A stretch of DNA of 64,000 nt from Theropithecus gelada (GCF_003255815.1 NC_037681.1:71361821-71425820), one strand, 5' to 3'; shown: positions 36,119 through 47,869, counted from the first letter of the stretch. The notes: a model not told the origin generated them from the sequence alone. Numbers and translations are program-made.

Positions 36119-36188
36119 TATTTGTTTAGAAAATACTTGGATTCAATTTCCAACTCTAATCTTGTGACACTTTAAGATGTCCTCAGTT

Positions 36189-36210
36189 ACACACACACAC
36201 ACACACACAC

Positions 36211-36244
<34 letters not shown>

Positions 36245-36245
36245 C
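36189..36245. repeat. (AC)n(GA)n compound microsatellite
   Basis: About 11 AC units pass directly into about 16 GA units with one interruption. Confidence 0.95.
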
Positions 36246-36854
36246 ACACATGAGGATTTTTTTAAATAAATATACTTAAATTTAAAAGATGCTGTGCACA
36301 TAATTTGTGGACATAAATCAGAGAAGTGGTTTCACAAAACAGATGTTGAAGAATTGTAATTATACAAAAAGCCAAAAGTCAGTATTTTGTGACATACTCT
36401 TTGGCCTCTAAGCAGGAATAATACACTGTTTTAATCTTGTCATTTTATCCATTTTATTTTGACCTGTTAGTTATACTGAGTTCAAATATATTTTGACTTT
36501 ATAATTTTTCTATTTTCAATTTCACTGCTGATTTGTCAGGAAATCTCTGAGGAGCCCAGTTTTCTCCTTTAACAAATGGAGATGACAGGATCACTCTTCA
36601 CCTCTCACATCATCCTCTATTCACACCAGGTTAAGCCTCACTATCTATATTTACATTATACTTTGCATTTTTTTCTATAGTATGTTTCATAATTTGAAAA
36701 CATTATTTTTGTATTAATATGAGCAATTACAGGACATGCTGCAGGAACCATGGGTATTTTGCTAACAGAGGTAGCCCAAGTCAATGAGTTGCTACTGCCT
36801 AACTCAGGGTAGCCACCTATGGAATAGCTATAAAATGAATAAATTAAAAATGCA
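36246..36854. other. Unassigned sequence
   Basis: Nothing recognised. Confidence 0.35.
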
Positions 36855-37200
36855 TTTTTTTTTTTTTTCTGAGATGGAGTTTCACTCTTGTTCCCCAGAA
36901 TGGAGTGCAATGGCATGATCTGGGCTCACTGCAACCTCCACTTCCCGGGTTCAGGAGATTCTCCTGCCTCAGCCTCCCAAGTAGCTGGAATTACAGGCGT
37001 GCACCACCACGCCTGGCTAATTTTTGCATTTTTACTAGAGATGGGGTTTCATCTCTAGTAATGAACTCCTGATTTTGGTCATTACTAGACCAAAGTAGTA
37101 ATGTTGGTCAGGCTGCTCTCGAACTCCTGATTTTAGGTGATCCATCCGCCCTGGCCTCACAAAGTGCTAGAATTACAGGCGTGAGCCACTGTGCCTGCCC
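36855..37200 (-). mobile_element. Alu with internal scrambled insert
   Basis: A reversed Alu (AluS-like) from a T run to CACTGTGCCTGCCC. It is about 45-50 bp longer than normal because extra sequence lies at about 37051-37100 in the left-arm part. The extra piece is built of short inverted and direct copies of neighbouring Alu sequence (see findings). Confidence 0.93.
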
Positions 37201-38470
37201 AATAATGGGACTTTAATATCTCTTGTTATAAAAGTCTTCATTTTAAATGACATTTTGAATTATTTTTTAAACCTTAAATTGTTTAACTTTTTATAGTAAA
37301 CTTTATTTTACATCACTTTCTAATGTATGCAAGCAAAACTTCAGAATTTATTGAGATTTTTTGAATGACTTCTGTTAAACTAATTTAATTGCACAATTTT
37401 CTACACAGCAAAGTTATTTTTTTTTTCCAATTTTTAAATGTCTCTGATTCTTTAAAATTAGCATTATCAATTATTTTTTATGCGAGTTTATAAGAAGCAA
37501 CTGATTCACTAATCAGGCTTATTTATGTCAAAGTTTCTAATTATTTCTGACATTGTGAGGTTTTGAGCATAGTTTTTAATAGCATTTCTATTAAACTCAA
37601 TTTTTCTGAGTCAAATCACTCAGATTCTATTTTTTTGTTCAGGATAAAAATGTACCTATGACAAGTAGTATTGGGTTTTATAAAACTATAATTTATATCT
37701 GATGATTATATCAACCTGCAATATGTATTGTGAATCACTTTATTTCTTGGAGAAAAGAACAGGGTAAAAGTTTCAGAGTCTGTGAATATCTCTTACAGAA
37801 AAAAAATCATAATTACATAATGATGCAGGATCTGTGGATATAATAAGGTCTAAACGGCAGGACCAAATGAGAGGACCAAAGCATTCTATGCTTCTATATT
37901 ATACCTTTGACACAAACTTTGATGTTTAAAAATAAACAAAAACAAACCCAGATTCTCCTAAAATACACACAAAAAACTTCAGCTTCTATACGAAAACATG
38001 CAAACATTAGTTTATATAACAGGTTTTGTTCCTAAATGTTTTGTAAGGATCTAGTTTTTGTATAATTTTTCTATTTGTATTTTCATTATTTCAAGGCTGG
38101 GTTTGATGTATTGGAAGCCAAGGCAAAGATGTGGTAAAGCAGTTAATCCTTCTAAAGACAAAAAATTATTTCTGATATAACTTTCGAAGCAATGTGAATT
38201 TTCTTCTATCAAGTTTCCTTAAATTGAAGTCAAACTATAACAATACCTTGGTTTCTATGGGTTTTCTGTCACATGCATCCTCAAGTATATGTGACCAAAG
38301 GTTTTTAAGCCATAATGTCACTATTATATCATCAGCTATCTACCATAAGAATGCTAAACATTGTCCTCTTTGAGATTTTGATAATTTAGCATTTCGGTAT
38401 GGAAAAAAATCAAACCCAACAAAAGAAAATAATATATGATACAGAATTACAAGGCCTTCTATCTCACCAC
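37201..38470. other. Unassigned AT-rich sequence
   Basis: No gene or repeat family recognised. Many short T runs. Confidence 0.35.
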
Positions 38471-38551
38471 TTGTTATAGGTTTAATGGTGTAGCCCACAA
38501 AAAGATTCACTGACGTCCTAACCCTCAGTGCCTCAGAATGTGAACTTATTT
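38471..38551 (+). mobile_element. MaLR/ERV-type LTR, 5' part
   Basis: 'Attcactgacgtcctaaccc' and 'cagtgcctcagaatgtgaac' are blocks of the MLT/MST-like LTR group. An Alu splits it at 38566 and it resumes at 39028. Confidence 0.65.
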
Positions 38552-38565
38552 GAAAATATGGTCTT

Positions 38566-39013
38566 GGCAGGGTGTGGTGGCTCACGCATGTAATCCCAGC
38601 ACTTTGGGAGACCGAGGCAGGTGGATCACCTGAGGTCAGGAGTTCGAGACCAGCCTAGCAAATATGGTAAAACCCCATTTCTACTAAAAATACAAAAATT
38701 AGCCGGGCATGGTCGTGGGCGCCTGTAATTCCAGCTACTTGGGAGGCTGAGGCAGGAGAATCACTTGAACCCGGGAGGCAGAGGTTGCAGTGCCAAGATT
38801 GCACAATTGTACTCCAGCCTGGGCAACAAAAGTAAAACTCTGAGAAAGAAAAAAGAAAGAAGGAGAGAGAGAAAATAAAGAAAGAAAGAGAAAAGAAAGA
38901 GAAAAGAAAATAAAAGAAAAGAAAAGAAAAAAGGAAAGGAAAGGAAAGGAAAAGAAAAAAGAAAAGAAAAGACAAAAGAAATGAAAAGAAGAGGGAGAGA
39001 AGGAAGGAAAATA
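38566..39013 (+). mobile_element. Alu (AluS-like) with long GAAA-type tail
   Basis: Full-length plus-strand Alu body to about 38842, followed by about 170 bp of GAAA, GGAAA and GAGA units grown from the poly(A) tail. The 14-bp flanks GAAAATATGGTCTT (38552-38565) and GAAAATAGGGTCTT (39014-39027) are a target duplication with one mismatch. It sits inside an LTR. Confidence 0.95.
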
Positions 39014-39027
39014 GAAAATAGGGTCTT

Positions 39028-39410
39028 CATAGAGGTAAAATCAAGTAAAATGAGGTCATTCATGTGGGCCATAATCCAGTATGATTTTTTGCCCTGACTA
39101 AAAGAAGAAATTGGGACAAAGAGATAGACACACACACAGGGAGGAGGATGTGAAAATACGCAAAGAGACACCATGTGAAGACAGAGAACTGGAGAGATGC
39201 GTCTGTAAGTCAAGAAATGCGGAAGACTGCCCGCATACCACTAGATACTAGGAAGACACAAGGAATGATTTCTCTGCAGATTTCAGAAGCAGAGTGACCC
39301 TGTTAACACCTTGATTTCAGATTTTTAGCCTCCACAACTGTGAAATGATAGTTTCTTTTGTTGTAAGTCACCCAGGTTTTGGTATTTTTTGTGGTAGCCC
39401 TAAACAACAA
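39028..39410 (+). mobile_element. MaLR/ERV-type LTR, 3' part
   Basis: 'Catgtgggccataatccagt', 'ggaggatgtgaaaatacgca', 'ttgatttcagatttttagcc', 'ccacaactgtgaaatgatag' and 'gtagccctaaacaa' follow the usual 3' half of this LTR group and continue the part at 38471. Confidence 0.68.
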
Positions 39411-39814
39411 ATTCAACTCTTTTCCAGTATTAACAGTAGTAAAATTACAACAATGATAATAAGAAAAAAATCTACTTTTCTGCTTACTCTTATAAAATCT
39501 GCCTGGCCCTCATTTCTGCTGATTTGATTACATTTACATACAATTTTAATTAAAGGACTACTAATAAAGTTTCATTTACAGGAAAAAATACACTTAATGA
39601 TTAAATTGTCTATGATGATGATCTGAGAAGCCTTTTTTTTCAGAAAATGTTGTTGATATATTTATTTTTCTTTTCTACTATTACAGAGAAGACTGGAGGA
39701 GAAACTAATTCAAAGCCCCCATACATGATCAACTGAGTCATAAATCCTTCGCCAGTGTAGGTGAGAGTTCATAGGTACCACTCTCATACTCTCTTTAGTA
39801 AGTCTTTCCATTTC
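39411..39814. other. Unassigned sequence
   Basis: No gene or family recognised. Confidence 0.35.
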
Positions 39815-40349
39815 TCAATCATTTAAATAGTAGAAGACACTATTTTTATTTCTTTGCATTTTCATTGTATAATTTGTGCAATAACACATTGTGCAATTTT
39901 TTCCTAAGTTGGTTTCAATGCTGAGAATTCTCTTGAGTTCTCTTCCTTGGCAGAAAAAATAAATTTCTGGAATATTTTCAAAAGCATATCCTTGCAAATG
40001 GAAGCGGTGAGCTTAATAAACCATGTTGTTTGAGGTCAAGCCTTGCTGAATATTGCTCCTCATATCATCTTTAGTTATATAAAGTCATAAGGGATACTTA
40101 TGTTCAAGATCATAAACAAAATGTTGGTGTAGCTCAGCAATTTCTTTTCTATGCTTAAGAATTGTTTTCAAAAACAACACACACTTTTAACATACTTCTG
40201 ATTCTCTTGATGATAACCCCAGGCTTTGCTAGTTTGTTTTTCTTTTCTGCTTTTGGACTGGGCCTTTGACATATGAATATATCTGTATCACTCTCATAAA
40301 CTTCAGAAGCTTTGTTGCATTTTTCTTCAAATTCTCTCTGGGTCAACAC
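39815..40349 (-). pseudogene. Decayed coding-like tract, parent unknown
   Basis: The minus strand reads as broken protein-like sequence over about 535 bp. From 40349 to 40155 one frame gives charged sequence such as EFEEKCNKASEVYESDTD and RPSPKAEKKNKLAKPG, ending in TAA. A second frame, overlapping at 40159, continues to 39815. Between two stops (TGA at 40085-40087 and a TAA further on) it gives stretches like KEIAELHQHFVYDLEHKY, TKDDMRSNIQQGLTSNNM and CQGRELKRILSIETNLG. One frame change and two stops in balanced sequence suggest a dead retrocopy or gene relic. No introns, poly(A) tail or target duplication were seen, and I do not recognise the parent. Confidence 0.35.
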
Positions 40350-40655
40350 TTAAAATATAATCCTTTAATCACACCCTTGCAATATCCACCATGGAAAATG
40401 AAGAAGATAAATAAATATCATCGTGATTCTTTTACTGACATTATTTTCCTAATTCTTACCCCTTTCAAAGAGCAAGTCAGTTCTCGAAATGAAATCAATC
40501 TTGTAGACATGATTACCAATTATAAAAAGATTAAAGTGTCAAATTTTATTAATTGGATCAATTTTTAGTATCAGTAAGATTACCTTGCTTTCATTTACAT
40601 TTCATTACAGGTGAAATTATGGGATACAAGGACATTAATAAGCAAAGGTGAGTTT
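40350..40655. other. Unassigned sequence
   Basis: Upstream of the decayed tract (minus-strand sense); no clear continuation of coding character. Confidence 0.3.
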
Positions 40656-40880
40656 AAAATAACAAGAGTTACCATTTACTCAATGTGGTACTATGTGGAA
40701 ATAAACAGTACCTAATGCTTTGCATGCATTATATTGTTTAACTTGCTTCATAAAACTATGAAACACATATTATTTCAGTTTTATAGGTGAGGGATGTAAT
40801 CGCTAGTACAATATAGGAAACACATGTGAGAGCCAAGATTTGAAGTTGAGTCTCTCAGACTCCAAAATCTGAAACTTTTT
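40656..40880 (-). mobile_element. MIR SINE
   Basis: 'Ctaatgctttgcatgcatta', 'ttcagttttataggtgaggg' and 'gagccaagatttgaagttga' follow the reversed MIR order, ending in 'tcagactccaaaatctgaaa'. Confidence 0.62.
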
Positions 40881-41304
40881 CAAACATGCCATCTCGTTTT
40901 CCACACTGACACTTTTCACCCTTGCCATAAAGTTGGCATGACCTCTTTGACAATGTGAATACAGTGAACACTGTGTACCTTGAACAAAAGAAAAGGAAGT
41001 AAAAGGACAAGACCATTTTCAGGTAAAATGAAGAACATCCAAAATGTTCCCTTTTTTTTGTTTCTTTTTGCTGCTTTCCTTCCGAATTCCCTTCTTACTA
41101 CTCCCACCTCTAAGTCAAAACCTTTTTCTTCTACCTTCAAACATCTGCATCTATGCTATTTCTTCATTTGTCTATCAAAACCACTTTTCTCTCCAACCAC
41201 TCTTCCTTTGACCCAATAAACTTTTGTATCAGTAGTTGTTATCCAATGACTATGAATTTAAGTCTTTTGTTTCTTTGGGGACAGTGTGTGCATGTAAGAA
41301 GAAG
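40881..41304. other. Unassigned sequence
   Basis: A pyrimidine-rich part at about 41045-41215; no gene or family recognised. Confidence 0.35.
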
Positions 41305-41500
41305 CAGTGCAGTATAATAAAGAAGGCAGGTTTGGGAGCCAGGCTCTTGGCTGCATCACTAGGTGGCCTTTTTGTTGCCTCTTTGTGCCTCAATTTCATC
41401 ATTTGTCAAGTAGTGCCTATCCCAGCATTTATTGTGGGAATTAAGTGAAGTGCTTAGAACAATGCCTGCCACATAGTTGGTAATATATGTGTTAGCTGTT
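41305..41500 (+). mobile_element. MIR SINE
   Basis: 'Gtttgggagccaggctcttg', 'ctttgtgcctcaatttcatc', 'aattaagtgaagtgcttaga' and 'caatgcctgccacatagttg' are MIR blocks in plus-strand order. Confidence 0.7.
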
Positions 41501-41715
41501 ATCCAAATGTATCTTCCATTGAATTAAAAATGTAAAAATATATCTTCTACTAAAGGAATTGCACAAATTACCATGAAAAGGTTAAAAAAAAGTATTGAGG
41601 TTATCTTTTATTACACCTCTAAAAACATATTACGTGAGAACTTTAGGCATATAACTTCTATGAAAAAGCAGAACGGAAAATGGTCAAGTTATTTAAGATA
41701 CTCACTTATTACATT
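41501..41715. other. Unassigned sequence
   Basis: Nothing recognised. Confidence 0.35.
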
Positions 41716-41728
41716 AAAATATTTTCCA

Positions 41729-42164
41729 GGCAGGCGTGGTGGCTCAAGCCTGTAATACCATCATTTTGGGATGCCGAGGTGGGCACTTGAGGCCAGGAGT
41801 TCAAGATCCGCCTGGCCAACATGCAAAACCCTGACTTTACTAAAAAAAAATACAAAAATTAGCCAGATGTGATCCCAGCTACTCAGCAGGCTGAGGCATG
41901 AGAATTGCTTGAGTCCAGGAGGCAGAGGTTGCAGTGAGCCAAGATCATGCCACTGCACTCCAGCCTAGGTGACAGAGTGAGACTCTGAAAAAAGAAAGAA
42001 AGAAAGAAAGAGAGAAAGAGAGAGAGAGAAAAGAGAGAAAAGAAGAAAGAAAAGAAAAGAAAGAAAGGAAGGGAAAAAAGGGAAGGAAGGGAAGGAAGGG
42101 AAGGAAGGAAGGAAGGAAAGAAGGAAGGAAGGAAGGAAAGAAGGAAGGAAGGAAGGAAGATAAA
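41729..42164 (+). mobile_element. Alu with internal deletion and GAAA/GGAA tail
   Basis: Plus-strand Alu body to about 41985 with a deletion in the right-arm start ('ccagatgtgatcccagctac') and in the left arm. The tail is about 175 bp of GAAA, GAGA and GGAA units. Flanks AAAATATTTTCCA (41716-41728) and AAAATTTTTTCCA (42165-42177) differ by one base and fit a target duplication. Confidence 0.93.
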
Positions 42165-42177
42165 AAAATTTTTTCCA

Positions 42178-42789
42178 TTGATTACTGATGCTTTTATTTT
42201 GAATTAATAGTGTTCAATGTGGTATTGAAAAATCGAAGAAATTAAAAATAAGCTTTAGAAAACACAGAGACAAATATTTACTTTTCAAATTTCCTAAGAG
42301 ACTGGCTTTGGTGCATTATAATCCCCTGATAGCTGGCATGATCCACTTTGTTGGCTACTTCTACAGGGTCCTTCTACTCTCTTCCTTAGTCCCCAGGCTT
42401 TTAATAGTCACGTAGGATATTCTTTTCACTACAGAACATATCTACCTACATTTTGGCTGTTTTTCAAGCTGACTTATTTCCCAGACATATTCATCCTTTA
42501 AGTATGCAAAATTGACTTTCATAATATTTCCATTGATAGGCAATACACAAATATGTTTAAATGAAGGAATAATTTATTGTATTGTACTTTAAAATCCACA
42601 TTCCTTGCTATACATAATCTGAAACCACTGTAAAAGCATATTTTTTTAAAAATGTAACAGCAGGCATACATTCTTTCCAATCTGATGTAGGCAGGACCTC
42701 AAATAATGTCAAAGTAAAGACGGTCTACCTATGCACTATTGGAGGAAAATATTCACTGTGTATCAGCTTGAGTTGGAGAAATTACAGTT
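42178..42789. other. Unassigned sequence
   Basis: No gene or family recognised. Confidence 0.35.
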
Positions 42790-42803
42790 AAGAAATGTTT
42801 TGT

Positions 42804-43111
42804 TGGTTGGGCGCGGTGGCTCAAGCCTGTAATCCCAGCACTTTGGGAGGCCGAGACGGGCGGATCACAAGGTCAGGAGATCGAGACCATCCTGGCTAAC
42901 ACGGTGAAACCCCGTCTCTACTAAAAAAAATACAAAAAAGTAGCCGGGCGAGGTGGCGGGCGCCTGTAGTCCCAGCTACTCGGGAGGCTGAGGCAGGAGA
43001 ATGGCGTGAACCCGGGAGGCGGAGCTTGCAGTGAGCTGAGATCCGGCCACTGCACTCCAGGCTGGGCGACAGAGCGACCCCCCGTAAAAAAAAAAAAAAA
43101 AAAAAAAAAAA
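42804..43111 (+). mobile_element. AluYR-type (Old World monkey), young
   Basis: Full length, low divergence, with CTCAAGCCTG, CCGAGACGGGCGG, AGCCGGGCGAGGTGG and GAGATCCGGCCACTG, the clearest cercopithecid Alu signature in the window. Exact 14-bp target duplication AAGAAATGTTTTGT at 42790-42803 and 43112-43125. The tail junction is odd: CGACCCCCCGT replaces the usual CGAGACTCCGTCTC. Confidence 0.97.
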
Positions 43112-44285
43112 AAGAAATGTTTTGTAACTGATGATGGCTTCTGCATTTGTAAATCAATGATTCATAATGTATACATGTAAACCTGTATTTCATTATTTTG
43201 GTAGTACACCCCATTACAACATATACTTTAATCCTATTATTCAATATAAAATGGCAATGCATTTTTATGATACATTTGTTGTATTGTTATTTTACGCAAG
43301 ATTTGTTCAAATGTTTTACTTTTTTTGTAAGTTAAGCCTTCTATGCTTAAGGACTATACAGCTAGAAGCAGCACAGATAAACCCTAAAAATTACAGTTCT
43401 AAGACTTAGTTGAATATCTTCCAGTAATTTCCCTTAGCAATATTTTGACAGTGACCAAGCTACGTAAATATATATATATTTTTTTAAATTTAGTATATCA
43501 ATGTGTCTATTCATGATAGGTTGTTTTTTCTCCTTGTAACTAAAAATTTGATGGTTTCTTGTCCACCCTGTCTCTCTCTCTCTCTTATTAAGCTACATCG
43601 GACTAGTCCTGCCTAAAGTTTTATATTGTTTCTATTCTACCTATATTCAAAAATATATAATTTGAAACTTGAATATAACTTCTTTTGTATTTCTGTCTAA
43701 TTGTTGGTAAGCATTATTCTGGCTGTTAGTCCCTTGAAGGTAGGTACTCTGTCTCACATTCCTAATTTATCTGACAACATATTTAGTTCAACATAAATAA
43801 TATGGTTAGCATTCAAAGTATAATTTGTGATTAATTTATTTTGCTTTATAAGAGGAATTCTGGGGATAGCATACATGCCAATCATCCTGGAAATATATAT
43901 TAAACTACAGTGCTCTAGAGTGTTCTAGAAAAGCCAATGGATTAAACATCAAAACCTCTAGAGTCTTTGAATCAGATTAAAATATTCTATTACTTCTCTT
44001 TGTTTTTTTTTTTAATCTATCTTTGTCTCCTATTATAAGAAAGAAGATATAAAGATATAAAAAACTTTTCCTACCTCTGCCTCTGCCTTGAAGAAATTTG
44101 AACTATAACCTTCATAATCATGACCAGGGACAAGTTAATGACAGATTCCAGCTTTGGTATGGCTAAAGTAGGCCACTCAAGGGATCAACTAACTAATGTC
44201 AAGGACAGTAGGGTTCTTACCCCATTCATGAGCTTCAAGCATTCTATCTTACCCCTAAAAGAGATTAGAACTCTTTTTTTACAAT

Positions 44286-44375
44286 TTCGTTTTATAATGA
44301 AAACCAGTATTTAACCTATATTTCTGAATCACTGGACCTAATAAATTTATATCAATTTATTCCAACTGCTATGAA
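44286..44375 (+). repeat. Similar block A (pairs with 45541-45632)
   Basis: About 85 bp sharing ACCAGTAT-TAACCTATATTTC and GATCACTGGAC-type words in order with the block 1.25 kb downstream, roughly 75 percent alike by eye. Probably two copies of an old unnamed repeat or an ancient local duplication. Confidence 0.6.
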
Positions 44376-44816
44376 TACTAAAAGCGCATGAATGGATGAT
44401 GGTGGCCCATGAGGTAGGCCTTGTAACAGCGTTTCCCCAGCAGAGGGGTAAGCACAAATAATTCCTCCAGAGAATCAATTTGCAAAGGGAGCTCTTCAAG
44501 GTTCTGAACTCCTTTCCTTGCTCTGCTGTACTTACTAGATCTGACCTAACAATGATTCTGCTTATCTTGGCATTGTATCACTACCCTTATCAATTCTTGA
44601 AATTAAGAAACTAACATAATTTATTTTGAGTTACCAGTGTAACAGAAACTAATTTTCTTTATGGGATTCAGTTTGAGGCAATAGGTTCTGTATAAAAATA
44701 TTTATCATAGATACAATTGTAACCTGTTTTCTAGACAAAAAATATTAAAGATAACCTAATGAATATGCCAAACTTAACAGGTTTGTATTTTTGCTTTATA
44801 TAAAATGTCATCAAAT

Positions 44817-44857
44817 TTAAATATAATTCCCATATAAATATAATTCCCATATAAATA
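44817..44857 (+). repeat. 17-bp tandem repeat, about 2.4 copies
   Basis: Unit ATAAATATAATTCCCAT repeats directly and then decays. Confidence 0.9.
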
Positions 44858-45540
44858 TATTTTATTCATTCCCAATAAAGTCCACATCTCTGAATGTTAA
44901 CCCTTATTGTGTCTTAAAAGTGCATTTGTAAAATGCAGGCACTTTTATAACTATGAATGAGGCTGCTAAGGTAGTGTTTAGGATTCTCCATGTCAGTTAG
45001 TGAATGTAAGAAGTACAGTGTTAAAACTATTATAAACAGTTTCTGGGGCAATTATAGACCGAGTCCATCCAGAATGACTGTAGCCGCTTTGACATCATGT
45101 TATGGATAAAGAAGCAATGAAAAATAAACCAAATAACTACAATATATTGTATTCTGAACTTTCACAAGGCATGTTTTATGGAAGACTTTTTAGTTTTCTC
45201 CAAAGGCTAATATATTTCAATATTTTGAATACATCATTGTTAATTTTGAGTTGGCAGAGGTAAATTAACCAACTACAGTTATGTTTTGGGATTAAGATAT
45301 ATAGCTTTTAATAAAGTTACTGAAATGCAAATAAATAAAGAGAAATTAACGTAAGTTAAAAGTGATTGTACATAGTACAAAGATAGCAAACGCAAATGTC
45401 CAAAAGGACAAGGGAGAAAATGTCAATAAGTAAGTGTTTGTGTTCAAGGAAACCCAAAACTAGAGCAATTGAGGGCCCACACCATCTAAGCATAGTGTTT
45501 TCTGAATCTTGATGCATCAATAAAATGCTCAGCCTCTGAT

Positions 45541-45632
45541 AATTTTATTTTATGAAATAAACCAGTATATAACCTATATTTCAAGATCACTGGACTTAAC
45601 ACTTTCATAACAATTTACTCAGATAACTAAAA
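45541..45632 (+). repeat. Similar block B (pairs with 44286-44375)
   Basis: Second copy of the block described at 44286, same orientation. Confidence 0.6.
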
Positions 45633-47537
45633 TATTTACTTGCTGAGAAGATCACCCTACTGCCTCACTTTCAACACATTGATTAAAGATCTTAGAATCA
45701 TAAAAAGCTTTAAGGACTTTCTAAACAATTAAGCAAGAAATTGTAATTTTGCCAGTCATCCCAGGTGAATCATACTGTCCTGACTCATAAAATCTCCTAA
45801 TGAACATATTGACAACTTTTAGGAAAAAAACTTTCTAACAGTCTGCTTGAGAAAATTCATAATGTCTCTAGCCTGGTCACACAGCTTAAGTAGTTTCAGT
45901 AGAAAATATTCATGGGATTTATAGAAAGTCAATCTACAGTGTTTACAGATTGAGAAGCAGATAATCAGGGGCCTCTTCATCAAAAATAATGAGGATTTAC
46001 TTGGTGTATTAATAATCAGAGACTCTACAAAGTTGTTAGAATGAACTAGGTCTAGCCTTGAGGACTTAGTAAAAGTCCTCAAAGGAAACTGAAGTATAAG
46101 CAGAGTAACTTCTCTCTGAAGAATAAATCAGGATACTTCCTGATGTCTATCTAAGGTCCCTCAAAGCCATAAGACCAAACATTTTTATATTATTTCTGTC
46201 CCAAATCCTCTGGCTAAGGAATTAATGTCATCCTTTACAGATTCAGCATCATATGAATGGAGAAGAGCGAGGTAGGTGCTTTCCTAGAGAGAAAAAATAA
46301 TCAAACAGAATTCACACTTTATTCCAAAACTTAAGTGTTAAAATGTCAAATGCTTTTGTCTTTAATTTGAATGTCTTTCCCTTCATAATTATGTAGAGCA
46401 GAGGTTTAGTATTTTTGAGGCTATTAAAATTCCTTAGATAAAACTTGTTTTCTATACCGTCACGCTCCAGAAAACATAAGAAGAATGTTAATTCTCACCT
46501 AAAAGAACCCAACTACTTCTGTGGATAATCAGTTTAAACATCCATGGGTCAGACGAGGGGATGACAGTTTATTGTGATAAACACATGTCTAAGAGAACTA
46601 GATCAAGGTCACTGACATGTTTAATAGTAATTGCTAAACAACTGTCAGATGGCAATGGTTTGAGTTCACCACCTCTCATGAGTTGAATCCAAATTGCTCT
46701 CTGAAGGAGAAATCATCTACTAAATTCTGTTCTTTCAATGATGAAAACAGGCATACCTGTCAATTTTCTATATAAGAAAATGCTGTTGTGTTTATTCACT
46801 CGAATGGGTTTGCAGTAGTTTCAATTTCTTCACTGAACCTACTAGTATATGCCTCTTCAATATATTCACGTTCATATAAATAAGAGTAACATTCTCATTG
46901 AGAGAGGGATATATACCTCAGATAAATTCATTACTCCCTCTTTCTCTCTGTGGTTGATAAATTTAGTTTCAAAACATTATAAAGCAATCTTTTGAAATCA
47001 ACTGTTGGCTTGAGTACAAAGAATATGAGGTCCAACTAATTCCAAGCATTTTTTTAAATATGGTAAACATGTTGCTTTGGTTGTTACTCTCAGCCACTAA
47101 CAAACATTGGATCATTTAATTCCTTCAAAAGTATTTGAAGGACTGGCTTCATACCTTTCACAATCTGTTTCATATATACATACACAGAGAGGAATATAGA
47201 GAAGTTTCTGACTAAAATAATAATATTTTGAAGTTCTCTGAAACTTGAGAGGGAACCAGAGAATGTTTATTACTGAGCTTTAGTGTCTTTTAAAGAGCCA
47301 ACACCTGATACTTAAAAAACGTTAATCTCTCCAATAAACATTTTACTCCCAGAAATTCATCTTATAACATAAACAAGCCTAATAAGTAGCATTATTAGGA
47401 GAAATTTCTGGCTGAGTTCCACACATATATTCAATTTCTTGAACACTCTCTAAAAGCAATTTTACCTTACTTGACACAACACAGAAATTAATCAGCATAA
47501 TAAATAAGCTAAAACTTCAATAAAAGTGTTTGCATCT

Positions 47538-47869
47538 TGGCTGGGCATATGGCTCATGCCTGTAATCCCAGCACTTTGGCAGGACTAGGCAGATGGATCA
47601 AGAGGTCAGGAGATGGAGACCATCCTGGCCAACATGGTGAAACCCTGTCTCTACCAAAATACAAAAAAATTAGCCAGACGTGGTGGTGCACGCCTATAGT
47701 CCCAGGTACTCAGGAGGCTGAGGCAGGGGAATCACTTGAACTCGAGAGGCAGTGATTGCAGTGAGCTCAGATCATGCCACTGCACTCTAGCCTGGCGAAA
47801 AAGTGAGACTCCATCTCAAAAAAAAAAAAAAAAAAAAAAAAAAAGAAAGAAAGAAAGAAAAAAAAAAAG
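47538..47869 (+). mobile_element. Alu (AluS/Y-like), full length
   Basis: From TTGGCTGGGCATATGGCTCATG to a poly(A) tail with GAAA units. Moderately diverged. No clear target duplication. Confidence 0.94.

Larger units (their letters stand above)
43126..47525. other. Long stretch without clear repeats
   Basis: About 4.4 kb without an Alu, L1 or LTR that I can recognise. It contains a possible L2 3' end near 43700-43800 ('gtcccttgaaggtaggtact'), the paired similar blocks at 44286 and 45541, and a short tandem repeat at 44817. No coding frame of note. Confidence 0.4.

Noticed and set aside
38761..39213. 150-codon minus-strand frame rich in Phe/Ser/Leu
   Set aside because: Translation of the Alu and its GAAA tail.
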